Made by a program: the position numbers and the translations under genes. Under the pieces are notes generated by a model. That model worked only from the letters and a program-made list of their open reading frames with translations. It did no database searches and was not told where the DNA came from. 64,000 bases of DNA, taken from assembly GCA_942159475.1 (NCBI GenBank), contig OW804096.1, forward strand, positions 128,888,941 through 128,952,940. Reading direction: 5' to 3'. The DNA comes from Sthenelais limicola (taxonomy: Eukaryota; Annelida; Polychaeta; Phyllodocida; Sigalionidae). Below are positions 30,401-44,452 of the stretch, piece after piece (the stretch's first letter is position 1; every line of letters starts with the position of its first letter).

Positions 30401-33400
30401 GCAATATTGGACTTCTGTGATCACATTGACATTTTTGTGGATATTACTCCCTCATCGAGCATCAGGTAAATACATTTCTTTCCATATAGGCATGTCTGTG
30501 TGTTGTTCATCGTCGATAAAAATGTACCGAGCGATCTCTACAAGAAGCACTGGAACCATCGATTAAAGCCTGCTCGAAATTCCTTTAATGTGGGTTTCTT
30601 GTTTTTAGAAACATGGGATCAAAGCCTAAATTTAAATTACCAGCCTGAGAAATTGAATTTTTTCTTTGGCTGCTCTGCATTTTTTACTAGTCACATATTG
30701 ATTATTTATTCGGACGGTACCTTTGGGATTGAGTAGAATAGTTTAAACCTATGTACAGTACACCGTGCATATCGCAATATTAAGTGTAAGAGGGAAAAGC
30801 AACTATAGTTTAAAACCTGGCAGATGGGCATATATATATTAATTATGAAAGCTGTTCGTTCGAATAACGCCAGCTGGTGTGATATTCTGCCATTCTGTAA
30901 TTAGAGTAATAATGGAACATATTATTAGTCAATTAGTATTTGTATGTACATTACTGATTAGTGTTTCTTATTCATCATGTTAGCTGGTGTGCTTCGCTGA
31001 ATTCTAATTTTATTCAGAATGGGCTAACACAGAGGGTAATCATGTAGCCTACACGTAACTCAAATAAATCAATCAGTTGCAAGAATTCTTGAACTTCCCT
31101 ATTCTTGAACTTTGAAGTTTCATTATAATAAATAGTATGCACGCGTTGACAGAGTTCCCTATTTCGACATCTTAGGTGTGAATGATGAAATTGCACGATG
31201 TGGCGAGTGCATTTCACTCGATCTGCCCTGGCAAAATTTAACCATATCTCCATACTACTCGATAATGCTTTAGAAACATACTCCCACACTTTATCACGGA
31301 ATAGATTTTGTTTAAGTGATGGCTACCCTGAGAAAAATAGAAATCTATAATAACAATAATCTTTAGTCAAAAGTCAAAATATGACAGAAAGTATGCATAT
31401 ATATAATAATGTATACATGTATCAGGGGAAATTGAAAACATGTCAGTTTAGTGTGTATTGTGAGCGTAGTATATATAAACTCATGTGATTGGAATAAACC
31501 TTCTCTCCTTTCCTTTCTCAAGTCATCACCTGAGTACTATAAAGTTGAATAAGATAGGAAAGAAAAAACTAAGCGTCCTATAAGTATAACTATAGTGAAG
31601 ATTCAGCATGAAAATAATGACCCACGTCGAAATCTTGGCGCCGGAGTTGCAATGAAATCCATAAGAATGACGTTCGAATGGGAAGTAGCCCAAGGACAAA
31701 ATATTTTTGATGGGGCGAAATGGCTTAGGGATGTTTAGAACATTGGCTTATATTTGTAGTTGTGGTTATTATACTTGCTGAGCTGGCCTCATGGATAACG
31801 GTGCGCATAGTATCAACTAGGATTTCTCCAGACATCCAAGACTTTTTACTGGTGATGGCGCAAGGTGAAAGTTGTCCCGACACAGGTGAACCTGGACTTC
31901 TGCCAAAACAGTGGGCGAAGGGATGTAGTTCAGGCTCCCAACATATTCCTACCTGCACATATTTATAAGCCATACTTATAAAGGGTGAGATTAGTGCATA
32001 CATGTGTTCTTCTGTAATCAGCAATATCAATCCCATTTTGTGTGTTTGCTGCTGGTCGGCATAATATAATAGTGTCGTAATTGCGATAGCCATTCTTCTG
32101 CTTGGCCCGATAGTGGATAGCAAAATAAAAAATGTAAAATATACTAGGTCCCAGTACATAAAATATCCAATATACTATGCCACAGCTGACAGTGGCTTTT
32201 AGCGTGCTATTGTTTAGTTGAGAGTTTTTCCATGTCTATTAGGCAATTGCCTTGTTATTCTATTGGTATTGCGTGACCCTTGAATAGTAATTAATGTGAT
32301 GTCAACATATTTATTGCTCACCTAAGTAAAAGGTCCATCTGTCAGTTCATACATAAAGACTGGACAACATTGATGTGAAAATAATTTGATGGGTTACGTT
32401 GCATATAATGTCAAGTAGTTGAAGAAAAACATTATTGCCTGTTTACACAGGGCCGGGAAAAGTTTATTTAAAAAAAAGAAGGTATCATATGGTTGGTGTA
32501 TTCCAAAGGAGAGTAGTCCCAACGAAGTGCCATGTCATTGACAAGTATTGGTGGCGATATTGTTGATTGATGGCCTTAATGTGTATTGCACAAATGCCTG
32601 ATGGAAAAGAGGGCACCAAGCACAATTTCAAGATGGGTGAAAAATGCAAATAACTGTATCCTGACGAATTCCAGGATGGAGGAGCGCACCGGATAAAAAG
32701 TTGAAGAGGATAAAATGGGAGGACCTGCCTGGGGATCTAACTTATATAGCAGCATCAAAGAGATTACATTTTTGTTCCCCATGCCTCGACGTATTGCCAT
32801 ATTCCAGGTGGAGAGCTGTGCTTATTAATATTTGAGGTTATTGTAACTCTGAACCTAACCCCCAGTACATTTAGCACAGTATAATTCAGAGGCACACGTA
32901 ATATGTTATGCACTGGGTAGGCCAGTGATGACGATTAGCATGCAACGGTGCATGGAATTCCAGGCAAGACCTGGCAATCAATCCATTATTGAAGAACAAG
33001 CGAAAAATGATCCCGCTGGCTTTGTTAATTGGAGCAACGATTGGAGGATTTGGCTGATTTAAACTAGACTTTGTATGGTACTATTTGTCTCGTACCCCTC
33101 TGTAACTTGGTTCTTCAATTCCTGTGGTGAATTTTGGTGAAGAAATCGATATCACTTGGCCAGATGTAAATGCCATTAATTTCTCCCTGTATCTATGATA
33201 ACAATCTATGCATACATGATGGCATTTATCATTCTTCGCCCTATAGTGATTGAGAGGGCGGAAATGTGTTAATTGTGTCCCAACCGCGATGAGAATTGAT
33301 TCGCAGCTGGTCGAACTCGGATGAATTCCTGAGGCGTTTGTGCAGATGAATATGGCTAATTTGAGGGGGTTGCTGGCTATTTAGAAATTACCGGTGTCAA

Positions 33401-33420
33401 CGGACCACTTGGGGTGTCAG
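27479..33420. other. Intergenic, no gene recognised
   Basis: No exon chain or RNA gene recognised. Open frames up to 144 codons (31725-32159 on -) and 131 codons (28290-28685 on +) resemble no family I know. A CTC-rich microsatellite lies at 29631-29668 and a purine-rich GAGA stretch near 29960-30015. Confidence 0.6.
29631..29668. repeat. CTC-rich trinucleotide repeat
   Basis: Run of CTC/CGC triplets with minor interruptions, length about 38 nt. Simple repeat. Confidence 0.85.
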
Positions 33421-33468
33421 TTATTGGACCTCCAAAGGTGGTTTGATAAAATCTCACATCGCTTGTTA
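33421..33468 (+). pseudogene. Possible tiny LINE reverse-transcriptase relic
   Basis: The frame reads LLDLQRWFDKISHRLL. Non-LTR reverse transcriptases have a catalytic motif A of the type LDLxKAFDxIxHxxLL. L-D-L, F-D-K-I-S-H and L-L agree, and the first catalytic Asp position is present. The match is 16 residues only, and the flanks (33394-33600) do not continue it, so it may be chance. Confidence 0.25.
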
Positions 33469-36400
33469 ACCATCGCTGCCAAACGTGTCTTCCTTGTTAG
33501 ATTAAAGAGGAAGATAAGTCTTTGTGGGGAGGAGTCGGAGGATGTCAATGATGGGCTAGGCAATAACATGTTGGGATGCACCTCCGACTCGTTGCTCTAA
33601 CGGGACTCCACTATCAGTCTACTAGTCGAGTGCCAGATCATCATTTTGTCATCAGCAGTTATTTGCTACACGTGGTCACGGCACTACACCGGTGTCAGGA
33701 CCTGACGTTATACCTGGTTTACTCGCCTCGTGTACACAGCCGACGAAAAAGTTTCTTTCATAAACCCCAAATACCAAATAACCGATGCATGTGTGGGAAG
33801 GGGGATGAAGTGGGCGAGAGACAAGACACTTGTGAGCGAACGCCCTGGAAATGTTGGAAGTCATGTAGCTCTGATTTGAACAGCTCTCCTCCCCCCTCAG
33901 AGGATACTCAACACTGAGAATTCCATGGTTGTATTATCATATGCTTCTAATTATTCGCTTGTGAACTTTTTATAGTGGACCGGAGGGACTAAATTCGTCT
34001 CTCCGGGCAGACATAGATCTGTCACTAAGCACTAACCTGGTGGAGGTAGGTAAGCTATCTACTCTAGCCCACTTCTTGTGTTGAGTTCAGACAGAAATAT
34101 CCACCCACAGGCTCTGAGGCAACCCTAATCTTAGTACAGCAAGAGTTAAACTAAGAGGTGAACATGATTTCAAAACAGCCTATACCTGTTGGATTCGTTT
34201 CCAGCAATTGCCAGCGATAGGTGCCAGGTTAGACTACATATTCTATAATACTAGGTGCAAGGGAAAATATGAATTCGCTTTTATGCTTAACATGCAACAG
34301 TTTCAAAAGTCACGAATATAAATGTCCATAGTACCCTTTTACTCTAAGATAGTACTGAAATTGACCCTCGAATAGGTAGCAGGAGAATACAATTTATAGG
34401 ATAAATGTAAATTTAAATGTAAATAACGTGGAAAATAGGCCTACGTAATCGTTGTAATCTCAGAGGGAGGAAACAGGGTATGAATTAATCAGGAAAATGT
34501 GCATCAATAAAAAGCACCACGTGCCGTTGACCGGAAATCATTACCGTACCACTTCCTGTTTGCTTAGCGCACCGAAATTAATTATACCATTATCACGGAA
34601 TCATGTTGCGTTATAAAGCCGATGCTGATACCGTATGGGTTTCAGATGCAAAGCTTGGTGTGACAAGAGTAGATGGCAGCGATACCATCTGATAAGAACG
34701 GTACAAGCCGAGCTTGATACAACATGTACTAGACAGGTGGCCTATGATTATTTAAAGCCGGGGGATCCTAGATACGCAATCGTCGGATTAGCAATATGAT
34801 TTGCAGCTAGGCCTATATTGGTTTGTACTATAAAGTGATTAGTGCTCATAGGAAGGGGGATAGGAGGGCAGTCGGGTGGCCATGTAGGCTCGATCCTCCA
34901 GAGACGAACCAGGTATTATGGGTTTCTCACGCTTCATCTAATTCAGTTCTGCCCTGGTGTTGGTGGACATTGAGGAGGCCTTTGTCCTGGAGAATCGGAG
35001 ATGCGGTGGCAGTCCCTTTGGACCTTCTAAGACCCCCATATGCTTATATTCCCATGAAAGCAAAACTCCCATGGAATCTATGGGTGCATGATGGTGACCT
35101 TGGGGTTTTCTTAGGACTTTTTTTGCCTAGAAACATCCTGCGGTTACCAGCCCACATCCGGCAGCCCCTACGTTACCTTCCCACCGCCGGAGTACCTCAT
35201 CAGAGGATGAAATGACAGAAACATGTCAACACAGCTTGACAGCAAGATGTTATTGTTGGAAGTTAGCGCCATCTCAAATTGTTTAATCTTCTCGCCTCTG
35301 ATCTACAGATTGTTTGACCAGATTTTGTGAATCCCCAGATCATATAGACTAACGCAACCATTTCCTTTAATAGGAAGAATCGTTCTTGTGATGACACATC
35401 ATTGTCATGTGCGTCCTTATCCCAAGTATCGGATTTCAATGATTGCTCTGGGGTCATTGTTCCAAAAGGCCCCTTTAGGCTGCCATTGACGCGATCTCTA
35501 TTAAAGCGTCGGTGCAAGAGAATCTGTCGTCTGATAAACGACTCCTGCAGAAGACATTTAGTTGTCCTTTGTCTCGTGTCACCTCGTGGGAATGAGCTCT
35601 GGTCTGCTATAAAGTACCTTGCATCCCCGCGTGATCATTGAGCTTAAAATGAAGTGGTTGACATGTCATGACAGGCAAAGCGAGACGGGAAGAGACATTA
35701 GCAGACAGAAGGAAGGAGAGAGGAGCTGAGAGCCACCTGATTCACATTAGTTCCCAGCCGCTCCAGGAATCCCGACAGTAAAATGAAAGTAAGCCACCAA
35801 CCCGGAAATGGCCAGTGCCGGTGGAGAACTTTCCTTCCTCCACGTGATTGGTGCGCTACCTGGCGAGACATAAGCGGGATGACATGCTGCGCGTGGAGGG
35901 TCGCGCAACTTCCGTCGTCGAAAAAAAGCAGAAAATTATTAGACGTCGTTTTTCAAACGTCACAATGAACCATGGGAGACGCTTGTGCAAAAGCACGGAA
36001 GATGATATTAAATGTAACACTCCCGAGAAAGTTATTAGTTCATTTTCTATAGTTACAAAATAATGGTCACCTGAGTAGTTGATGGCAGTCAGGTGATAGG
36101 CATTTCAGTCATTTTTACGTTTCCTTTTCGCTATTTAAAATATTCAGGCGACTAACAAACCGTAACTGAGTCCTCTTGGCCAATAAAAAACTGGGCAACC
36201 ATTACTAAATCTTTCTGTTCAGGCTTTTTAGTCTTCGTTGAGCACTAACTCAAGATGTCCTCTTCCTCAGAAATAATGGTGTAGATCTATAGGCCTACCT
36301 ATATTACTAACCCCACTTTCAACAAATGACGATAGGCCCACTGAACAATTTACCTAGAGTCTTATATGGTAAAGGTTTTGCCCTTATGTATCGAAGATCT

Positions 36401-39400
36401 GGACCGAAGTGCTTTTGCATTTTAGTTTCGGGGGCAAGGCATGAACCAAGTGAACGGTTACCTTAAGTTTTTGTGTGTGGGTTGTCCGCCCACACAACCT
36501 CATACATGTATAGGCCTATGGTATTCACAGGATGGGAGCATGGGTCACCCCTGTTTGATTCTCACCCACCCCAGCAGTTCTAAGCATTAAAATGCTTTTT
36601 AAGGCACCGTGATGTGTTCCGTGGGTGGCACGGGAGGTGTGAGCTTCTCAAATCAAGACCCTGAGGTGCTGGAGAGAAAGGGCGATGGATGTTCTTTTGG
36701 ACTGCCCGGAATCCCTCTTAACAGATAGGGCAGATAGGGGCCCAGCCACAGGTTGGGTCCATGCCAGATCTTAGAGCAGAAGGAAAGAAGAAGGGCTGTA
36801 AAGTTCATAGAAGCACTGTGTGTCAGTCAGGTGTACCTGGGGGTTGTACAAACCTTTAGGCACAAACAACACACATCAGATATAAGCTAATGACTGATAA
36901 CCACACCCTCCTACTATATGCCATAGGTAGTTAGGAACGAGCTGGCAACATGTTTGTATAGGGCTACATGATTGGACCACAACATGTAGGCCTACCTGCA
37001 CCCAGAAGCACTTTTTTCCCAACTAATAAAGTCAAGTCCATACATGACCTATCTTGTATAGGGATATTCATCATTTTGATTAATTATGCTAGAGGTATGA
37101 ACTTTGTTTCTCTTGATGAATGAGAGGCACACGTTCGCAAGCCATTCTTTCGTTATGAAGTGTGACTCGGCCCCGCCTTAACTGCCCGTGTTTCCAGGAC
37201 CTTTTAACACCTGGGCTGAAAGCGTGCGTATATCTTTTGACTTGGAATACTTTTTGTGAACACCCCCTATTTTAAATTACTCACGAACTTTCCTACCTTA
37301 CCCATTCCCATATGTTTTAGAATAACGCTCGTGGCATTTAAGTCAGAGGTAATCTAGGGGGAAGATGTTATACTTGGATGGCGTGGCCTATGACAGCTTC
37401 AAGCGGAAGTTGACTGGATAGCTAGATCTTATTTATATGCTCAGCCTTGATAGAATATGCAGTTAACCCATGTGCATGCACAGACAGACCCATGGCGCTC
37501 GAATCTTTTGAGCCTCGGATCTCAAGAGAAAACGATTCAGTTAACAGCATAGACTACTCTACTAGTTGTCCTCATTGTAGACCTTTTAAAGATATTTTAC
37601 ACGTCGATCGGAATGGTCCTTGTATGCATGTTACATAGACTGACAATTCTTGAATTTGTAAAAATTCCAGTTTCAGCCTGAACGAACAAAAAGGAGGGCT
37701 GGTTGCAAAGTGTGGGCTAATATTCTGTTAAAAAAATCTATCCCTTTTGGGCTATGAGGCCCGAGTTCCTGCAATTATTTCCATCCAGTAATCCAGTAAA
37801 CATGATTATTCGGCCCGCATAGGGGCGCAAAACAATTTCTCAGATCCAATTGAGCATCTTTGTTATGGGACTCCCTCCTTCTCCATGTTGCCACATTCTC
37901 TCCGGCTGACCCCTCCTCTCCAAACCTTGGCCCTCACACCCACAGGCCCACCCCTTCACACTCATGGATATAGCCTCTGTACTTGTCTATCTCATCACTG
38001 AACTGAACACATTAGTACCCACATTCTCTATAAATCGCTGCCATTTGATCTCTACACAAGGTCTGATACAGGGTCGTGGCACCAGGTTCATTGTTTCTCA
38101 GGAGCGCCCTGAAGCTCTATGTCCGTAGCACTCTATCAGGCCAATCTACTTAATCCCATGTTGGAAATAGTAAAAATGATGTTGGTCATTTAGCGCTGAT
38201 GGATACTATTGTTACAATAGGTCATGTTGAATTTGGCATTGTTATAACTGGAGTAGGACAGGCCCCTGAAAATGTTTTTACTCTTGCATTGGTTGATTCT
38301 GAAACCATACGAAAAACAAGTCCATAATAGGAACTCATTAAAAAGTGCAACGGCTGATTTGTTAAAATGATTAGTCTCACTATGCATAAAAGCGATATCA
38401 TATTATTCCTAGAGATATCATCGCATCCCTAATGTTTCCTGCGTCTGCTTTGAACCTGAAGAGGGTTTTCAGAACAGCCGTAAATGTGTTATTGGTGATA
38501 ATGATTTTATTGTTATGAATACATTAGTAGCTATCAGAAAAAACACAGTAAGCCTTAAGGGATTTGTGTTGCTCGTGAGTCATTGAGCTAGTTTGTATGA
38601 AGACAATCCGAGGTCGCTTAGTGCTTTGGAGGATATAGAAAGGAGCCCTCATGGGATCCAGCATGGTTGTTACAGGCGGTCAATTCTCAGCCTTTCCTCC
38701 TTCCCCCACTGGTCTACCTTCATCCAAACAACCATCTAGGGGTCAGTGAGAACGAGAGGGTGAACATCCCCTAATCCCCAGCCTGCTTACCATGGGTGGA
38801 AGTTTGCAACCATCAAGGCCCTCCAGGGTAAAATGCTATGCATTCCATCAAAGCTGGCTAATATGAATGGCCTTACATGGAGCAATAACATGACAAGAGA
38901 TTGCTCTCTATAATTCCCTCAAAATGGATGATTTTCCAATATTGCGCCCGAATATTGGTCTCCTCAACTTCAAGGGATGAACCCAGAATAAAAGTGTGTG
39001 GCAATTGCGGAAATTCTTCAAATAAAATAGTTTATTGTAGTGAATTAAACTGTCGTAGCATACGAAGAGGCAATGACCCTTTCAGGGTCTATAACTGTCA
39101 TGATAAGTAAATAATCCCCACTAGTTTTCATATTACACAACTTTAATGAAAGCAAGATGCCAGTGAGGTAAGTCCGAGTAAGTGTACGCAAGGTTTACAT
39201 GCGACTGGTTGTAAGCAGTGGACATGCCAAGGAAAATTCACTGAAGTTGGAGATGTGGTGAGGGTGGATAGGAGGAATATATACAGGGGGTGAGCGAGGG
39301 GTGAGGTGGTGGGGGAGTGTCTAGGGGGTGAGGGCAAGAGCAGGAGAAAAGCATGCAGTTGATGGGGGTGGCCCTGCTTGATGGGCGCATTGGTGTTAAG

Positions 39401-42400
39401 AGCTAGGGGATGATCCCCCAGTGGAAGAAGGGGAGATGTATGGGGTGTGGCGCCCACATTGGCAGGTAGGGGCATCAGGTAGCTGCGTCTGGGCCGGCCA
39501 CCATCCTCTCCGCGTGATTGTGACCAGACCACAAAAACACCGCTCTACCTTTCCTGGCACGAGCACGTGTTGTAAACCATCATGTTTTGCCCCCCTCCCT
39601 CACACTTCAGGTAAGACTCACGTGTGTTTGATCAATGTCATTGGAATGTTGTATCACCCGATAACAATGTGATATCGCACTCGGGGTGGGGCGTAGGCCT
39701 GAAGGGACTTCCCCCATAAACCACCTCATTTCCCTCTGTACTGCACTTCAAAGTTGCTCATCTACTTCCACTTATAGGAGAAGACTCCCCAAGTAATAAG
39801 TCTGAGTTGTATAAACCATACATATTGTGTTGAACTCGGCAGAATGGTTCGGACCCTATCCTCGTAAAGGTTATGCAAGCAGAGAATGTAGATATCTTGT
39901 TTCCATTACAATGATTATGGCAGGGGATGAGTTAGGATCGACTTGCTTTGATCATTGGCATGCTCTTCTGATAATACTCAGTCTTGACCCGTGCCGCCCA
40001 TGCAGTGCCACCGAGAAATAGTAGCCCCCCTCTCTCCTCCTGTACATAAGAAAGATGCGAAGATGAGAGGATTTCAGGGAATGGGGGAAGCACCCTTCAA
40101 CCCGCTCTGAATCATGCAATGGTAGACGCCAGTGGAGGTGAGATTTTAAGTTCAGAAAAGGCCACAGAGCACCTCACCCACTCACTCACCTGCTCGCCCA
40201 CCTTGTAGTCTAAATGCCCTCTATCTCTGATCACGCTCACGCTTTGAAACCTTAGGCAATAAATCAGACACAATTCCATCTCGTTATAATCTCTTCTGCC
40301 TGGCAACACAGGCAGCAGTATTTTAAGTTTAATTTCACAGGTGTCGGGGGCACTTGCACCCTTCTTTCCATTTAACCTGGGGCAACAGGGCCTTATAAAG
40401 AAAGGATAGATTTCCGGTCTGTGCAATACACAGGAGGGAAGCACGTGGACAGCGAGCGTTCTCACACATTGAGCTTGAAGGGCAGTGTGAAATCAACCTG
40501 ATTGTAATAATGATCAAGCACTTTCATCAACGTCAGAACAGAGATCCTGGACTCATTTGTCCCCAGGCTGAAGGACACAGCTGCGGAAGCTCAATGAACC
40601 AGGATTGGATCGATACGAGGTCAAATTTCATGCACTGTCAGTGATAGATTAACCCCTTCCTTCTATAGCTTCATGGAGTCGTTAGAGGACATGGTACCAT
40701 TCTGATTCTCCCCTTCCATAATAAATCATTCCAGACCTTCACCTCGAGGCGATGGGCTTACCGGCCCCATGGACCAGAAAAGCCCTTTGATCTAATTCGG
40801 GGATTACCTCCAGGGCTCTGTTATACTAATCTTTTCTTTATTATCTTGTTCCTTTGCCATTGGATTAACAGTGCTAAAAATCATGACCTCTTGTCTTGTA
40901 ACAAACAGTTGCTCTATCAATAACATAACAAATAGACGACTGTCTTAGATTTTTATGTTTACAAGCAGTTGGCACTAATACTGATTCTGTCCCCCCTAAT
41001 TGACGTTTATTAGTACGCTCATTAGTCCAGGCTTTGTCTCGAGAGGCAGTATCCTAAAGACGAAACTCATCCTCTGAGGAGGACGCTTTCTTTATTTCGT
41101 GATTTACTCTCGAATTATTTTACCCCTTAGGGCATGTCATTTCAAATCACTGCAGCGAATATAAAGACACCACGATCTTGAATACCCAGCCTGCGTGTGA
41201 GTAAAAGTAACGACCTTCTTTAGAGAGTGCAAAATCCATCAGTTGAAAATATACCAGTGCAACTTCCATGCAGATCTATATTAGTCTAGGGTTGATTTTG
41301 TGCCGAGCATAGGAAATTATACCTATAAAAACAACCCCTCTCTTGCCTCTCTCGCAACTGTGTATGAAAGTCGGTCTATATACTCAGCCTCTGAGAGTTC
41401 GGTGCAGATCAATACTGTCTAGTGGATCTGACCGACATGTTCTCTCGCCTATCTAGACGACCCACCAAGGCGAGTAGGCTTGCCATTGATGGCAGCCTAT
41501 ATGTATGTGAAATGGTTGGTGCCTCCCTAGGTGTCTGTTAGTAAATATTATGACACAATACACACATACAAAACAGTAGTAGCATTGAATCAATGCACGT
41601 CTTTACAATAATAACAATTGGCGTGTCTGTACGATGTATTTTTATTTGCTTCGTGTTGCTAGCAACCCAGGGATTTGCACACAATCAAGTACTTCACATT
41701 TTGAATGAACTAAATACATATGATTCAGCTTGCACGTCATATGGCATAATATCCTGTCCGTGATTATTAATACCCAACTCAAATTTGATTGAGAGGATTT
41801 GATATTGAGATATGCATAACACTTCATTAGCAGTATGATAAAATGAACAATTCCCACATGTACTGCTACAATGAAAGACTCGATTCATTAGCTGTATGTC
41901 GAGAGGCAGAAAACCTATCTAAGGTATTTGGATCGATTAAACCTTTTATCTCGAAGGCTGCTCTTAGGGGGTGCGACTTCATTGCCAAGTCTAGGCTCAC
42001 AGCCACTCAGATGCGATAACAATGGCAAGTCAGTAATTGGACCCCTACTGTGCTAATGGCTTTCCCGGCCCTAGAGTAGCCGTCTTAATGGGAGCTTAAT
42101 GTCATTTTGCGGTTTGGAGATTGAAGAGACACACTCATCTCTTTTAGCCTAGACTGTGCCTTCAAAGTCGATGATTTGCAATAGTCAAAATATTATTAGG
42201 GATTCAAAATGTTCAGTGGTATCTCTTCTGAACAACTTGATGTAAAAGCAGAAGAATTTATGTCATAAGGCGGGTTCAAACAATTCAGCGATCCAAATAC
42301 GAGCGGGGAGAAAAATAATTGTAAACGGAGGTGCAATCGCTGATTACGAGGTGTGTGGAAGTGTGGCTTCTCAGGTTTTGCATAACTAACGAGCTCAATC

Positions 42401-43870
42401 TTGTTGTGATTATGGCCGTCTGAAACATTGAACATGTTGACAGCAATCCAGCTTATCTGACCTTTCTCCACATCGACCCTCACACCTAAGCTATGCTTTG
42501 ATCGGTGGCATGGAAAATTCACAATGGAAATGGCGAGGTCAGGTTTTTTTTGCCAGCATGACCACCAGTCTGCATATTCATTACCTAATGGTGTATAACC
42601 TTGTCACTGAATGATTCATCTTGCGATAAATCCTTGAAACATACCGTACATAGGACTTGAATGTATAATGTTAATCCATCCTCGACTTTGAAACAAATGG
42701 CGGACTTTGGGATAGCAGGACTGAGCATGATTCCTTTCTGTGGAAGAGGTATTTTTCATCCGAACACAAAGCTTGATGGTTCAGTTCAGAGAAGAATGCT
42801 AACTTGCACATTTATGTTTTACCCGCTATAGTTATTCAATACAAAGTGTGTAATGGTTGAATTTAAATTTAGCTAGTGCCCTGTCAGATCTTTGTAGTTG
42901 CAACTAATATGTTCGGACTGTTTGACTTTTGCTCATGGATTTTTTTATCTTTCCTCGAACATGCTCTGTAAGGTCAGAGTGGCTTGTGGTTATACCTTGA
43001 CATTTGTGAGCATAATCATGACCAGAAATCAGTTATATGGCCAATGAATAGGGCCCTTGCTCGACACCTAGAGAACATTAGATCCCCATGTTATACTCTA
43101 AAGAATTCGCGTCCATATTAATAAAAATCTTAATCAGAGGTTGTACTATGGTGGATTACTGCCAATCGTAAATTTGAGTGTATTTGAGTTAATTTCTCAC
43201 CTCGACTACGTTAATGTGGAATATAATATATTTCGCTTTTTTATCTTGAATTTTTTTTTATCACAGATTTGAAATCCCAAATTAACTTAAATAATAGAAA
43301 AGATAAAAGTCTAATATGGATTGCTTTGGAATCGCACTTGATTTGTACTGGCGATAGAGTCACATACACTGCGCCCATATCTTAGAAAATCTGAGAATGT
43401 GTAAAACGGAGGAATACACATGTCCACATATTTCTTCGAGTTAACGCCAACATGCCAACCTCCTTGAATTCGCGAGTAGGAGAAGTATACTTGGGGGTTT
43501 TGAAGAAGGTCACTCGGTAGGTTGTGGTGAGGGAGGGTTTCCCCAACTTGTGGCCTTCATTATGTTCACTGGGAGAATGATGTTAGTGTATAGACATACA
43601 CTGTACGCAGCTTAGCCACGAGCTGTCAAAACGTAAACTAGCCGTCACTGACCAACACGTGGACCCAGTTTAGGCCTTTCTCACCCCAAGGTCGCTCGGA
43701 TGCACGCTCAGGACTTCAGATCTCCAACTCAGCATCGTGGCATCGCTTGGCCTCGACTAACTCACGTTGATGTTTATGGGTTCCCTTCGGTTCCACCTCA
43801 AAGTCATGTATTAAAAATTAATAATTTAAATTATTAGGTTTGGCTCGCAAGTTCCTCTTCTAGAATCATC
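33469..43870. other. Intergenic, no gene recognised
   Basis: Less AT-rich than the flank nearer HERC1 and almost free of simple repeats. Open frames up to 130 codons (34823-35215 on +; 39143-39532 on -, low-complexity) show no family resemblance. A 16-nt perfect palindrome AATAATTTAAATTATT lies at 43820-43835, just before the 193-codon frame. Confidence 0.55.
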
Positions 43871-44452
43871 GTGGGAACCAGCCTATTGAATACACCAATC
43901 CCGAAAGTTCATTCAAGTTCATTGGAACTTTCAGAAGGGGTGTTGAATTCATTTGAGAGCCAGTTTAGATTAAAGATCATACATAAAGAATCTGTTGATT
44001 ATCATGGTCAGACTTGTTTAGAAATTCAGTCTAGACCTAGGCGACACCCTGTTGTTATAGCTTGTTATACAAACGACAGACATCCTCCTCGTAACGACCT
44101 CAAGTTTATCTTGCCCGTGATAGGGCATGTATATAAAAGGGAAACATGGGCCTATGAAACAGGGGTAGGTTGGGCAGCTAAAGGTTTAATTAATTTGTGT
44201 CTTAATGAGGCAGGTGAACTGTGCGTGCACCATGTGAACGGTTTGCCTGTCGGGGCCAGCTGTTGGTTTATGGCCACTTTATCAACATTCCTGAGGGTGA
44301 GACAATGCCAACAGGCACCAGGCACGAGAGCCGAGCAGAACTCTTTAAACGAGGAAAGGACACTTTCGCATCCGGAAAATGACTCATTCTCCCGAACCTT
44401 TCTCGCTTATGATCACCCTTGTCCAAGGAGGGCCATAATTCCCACCTTGTAA
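43871..44452 (+). CDS. Unrecognised 193-codon open reading frame
   Basis: Longest single-exon frame in the window outside HERC1. I recognise no domain. It has no signal peptide or transmembrane run, a moderate mix of residues with two Cys clusters (HGQTC, ACYTN) and Trp pairs (ETWAYETGVGW), and a Glu/Asn/Ser-rich C-terminal third. A rough expectation for frames this long in 64 kb of six-frame sequence is a few tenths, so chance is possible. Alternatives are a single-exon gene, a transposon gene or noise. No promoter or AATAAA was tied to it. Confidence 0.2.
   Translation: MGTSLLNTPIPKVHSSSLELSEGVLNSFESQFRLKIIHKESVDYHGQTCLEIQSRPRRHPVVIACYTNDRHPPRNDLKFILPVIGHVYKRETWAYETGVGWAAKGLINLCLNEAGELCVHHVNGLPVGASCWFMATLSTFLRVRQCQQAPGTRAEQNSLNEERTLSHPENDSFSRTFLAYDHPCPRRAIIPTL

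Noticed and set aside
31725..32159. 144-codon minus-strand frame containing YADQ
   Set aside because: YADQ is not the YxDD reverse-transcriptase motif, and no other RT motif is near.
39143..39532. 129-codon minus-strand frame
   Set aside because: Low-complexity Leu/Pro/His-rich translation of a G-rich + strand stretch; no domain.
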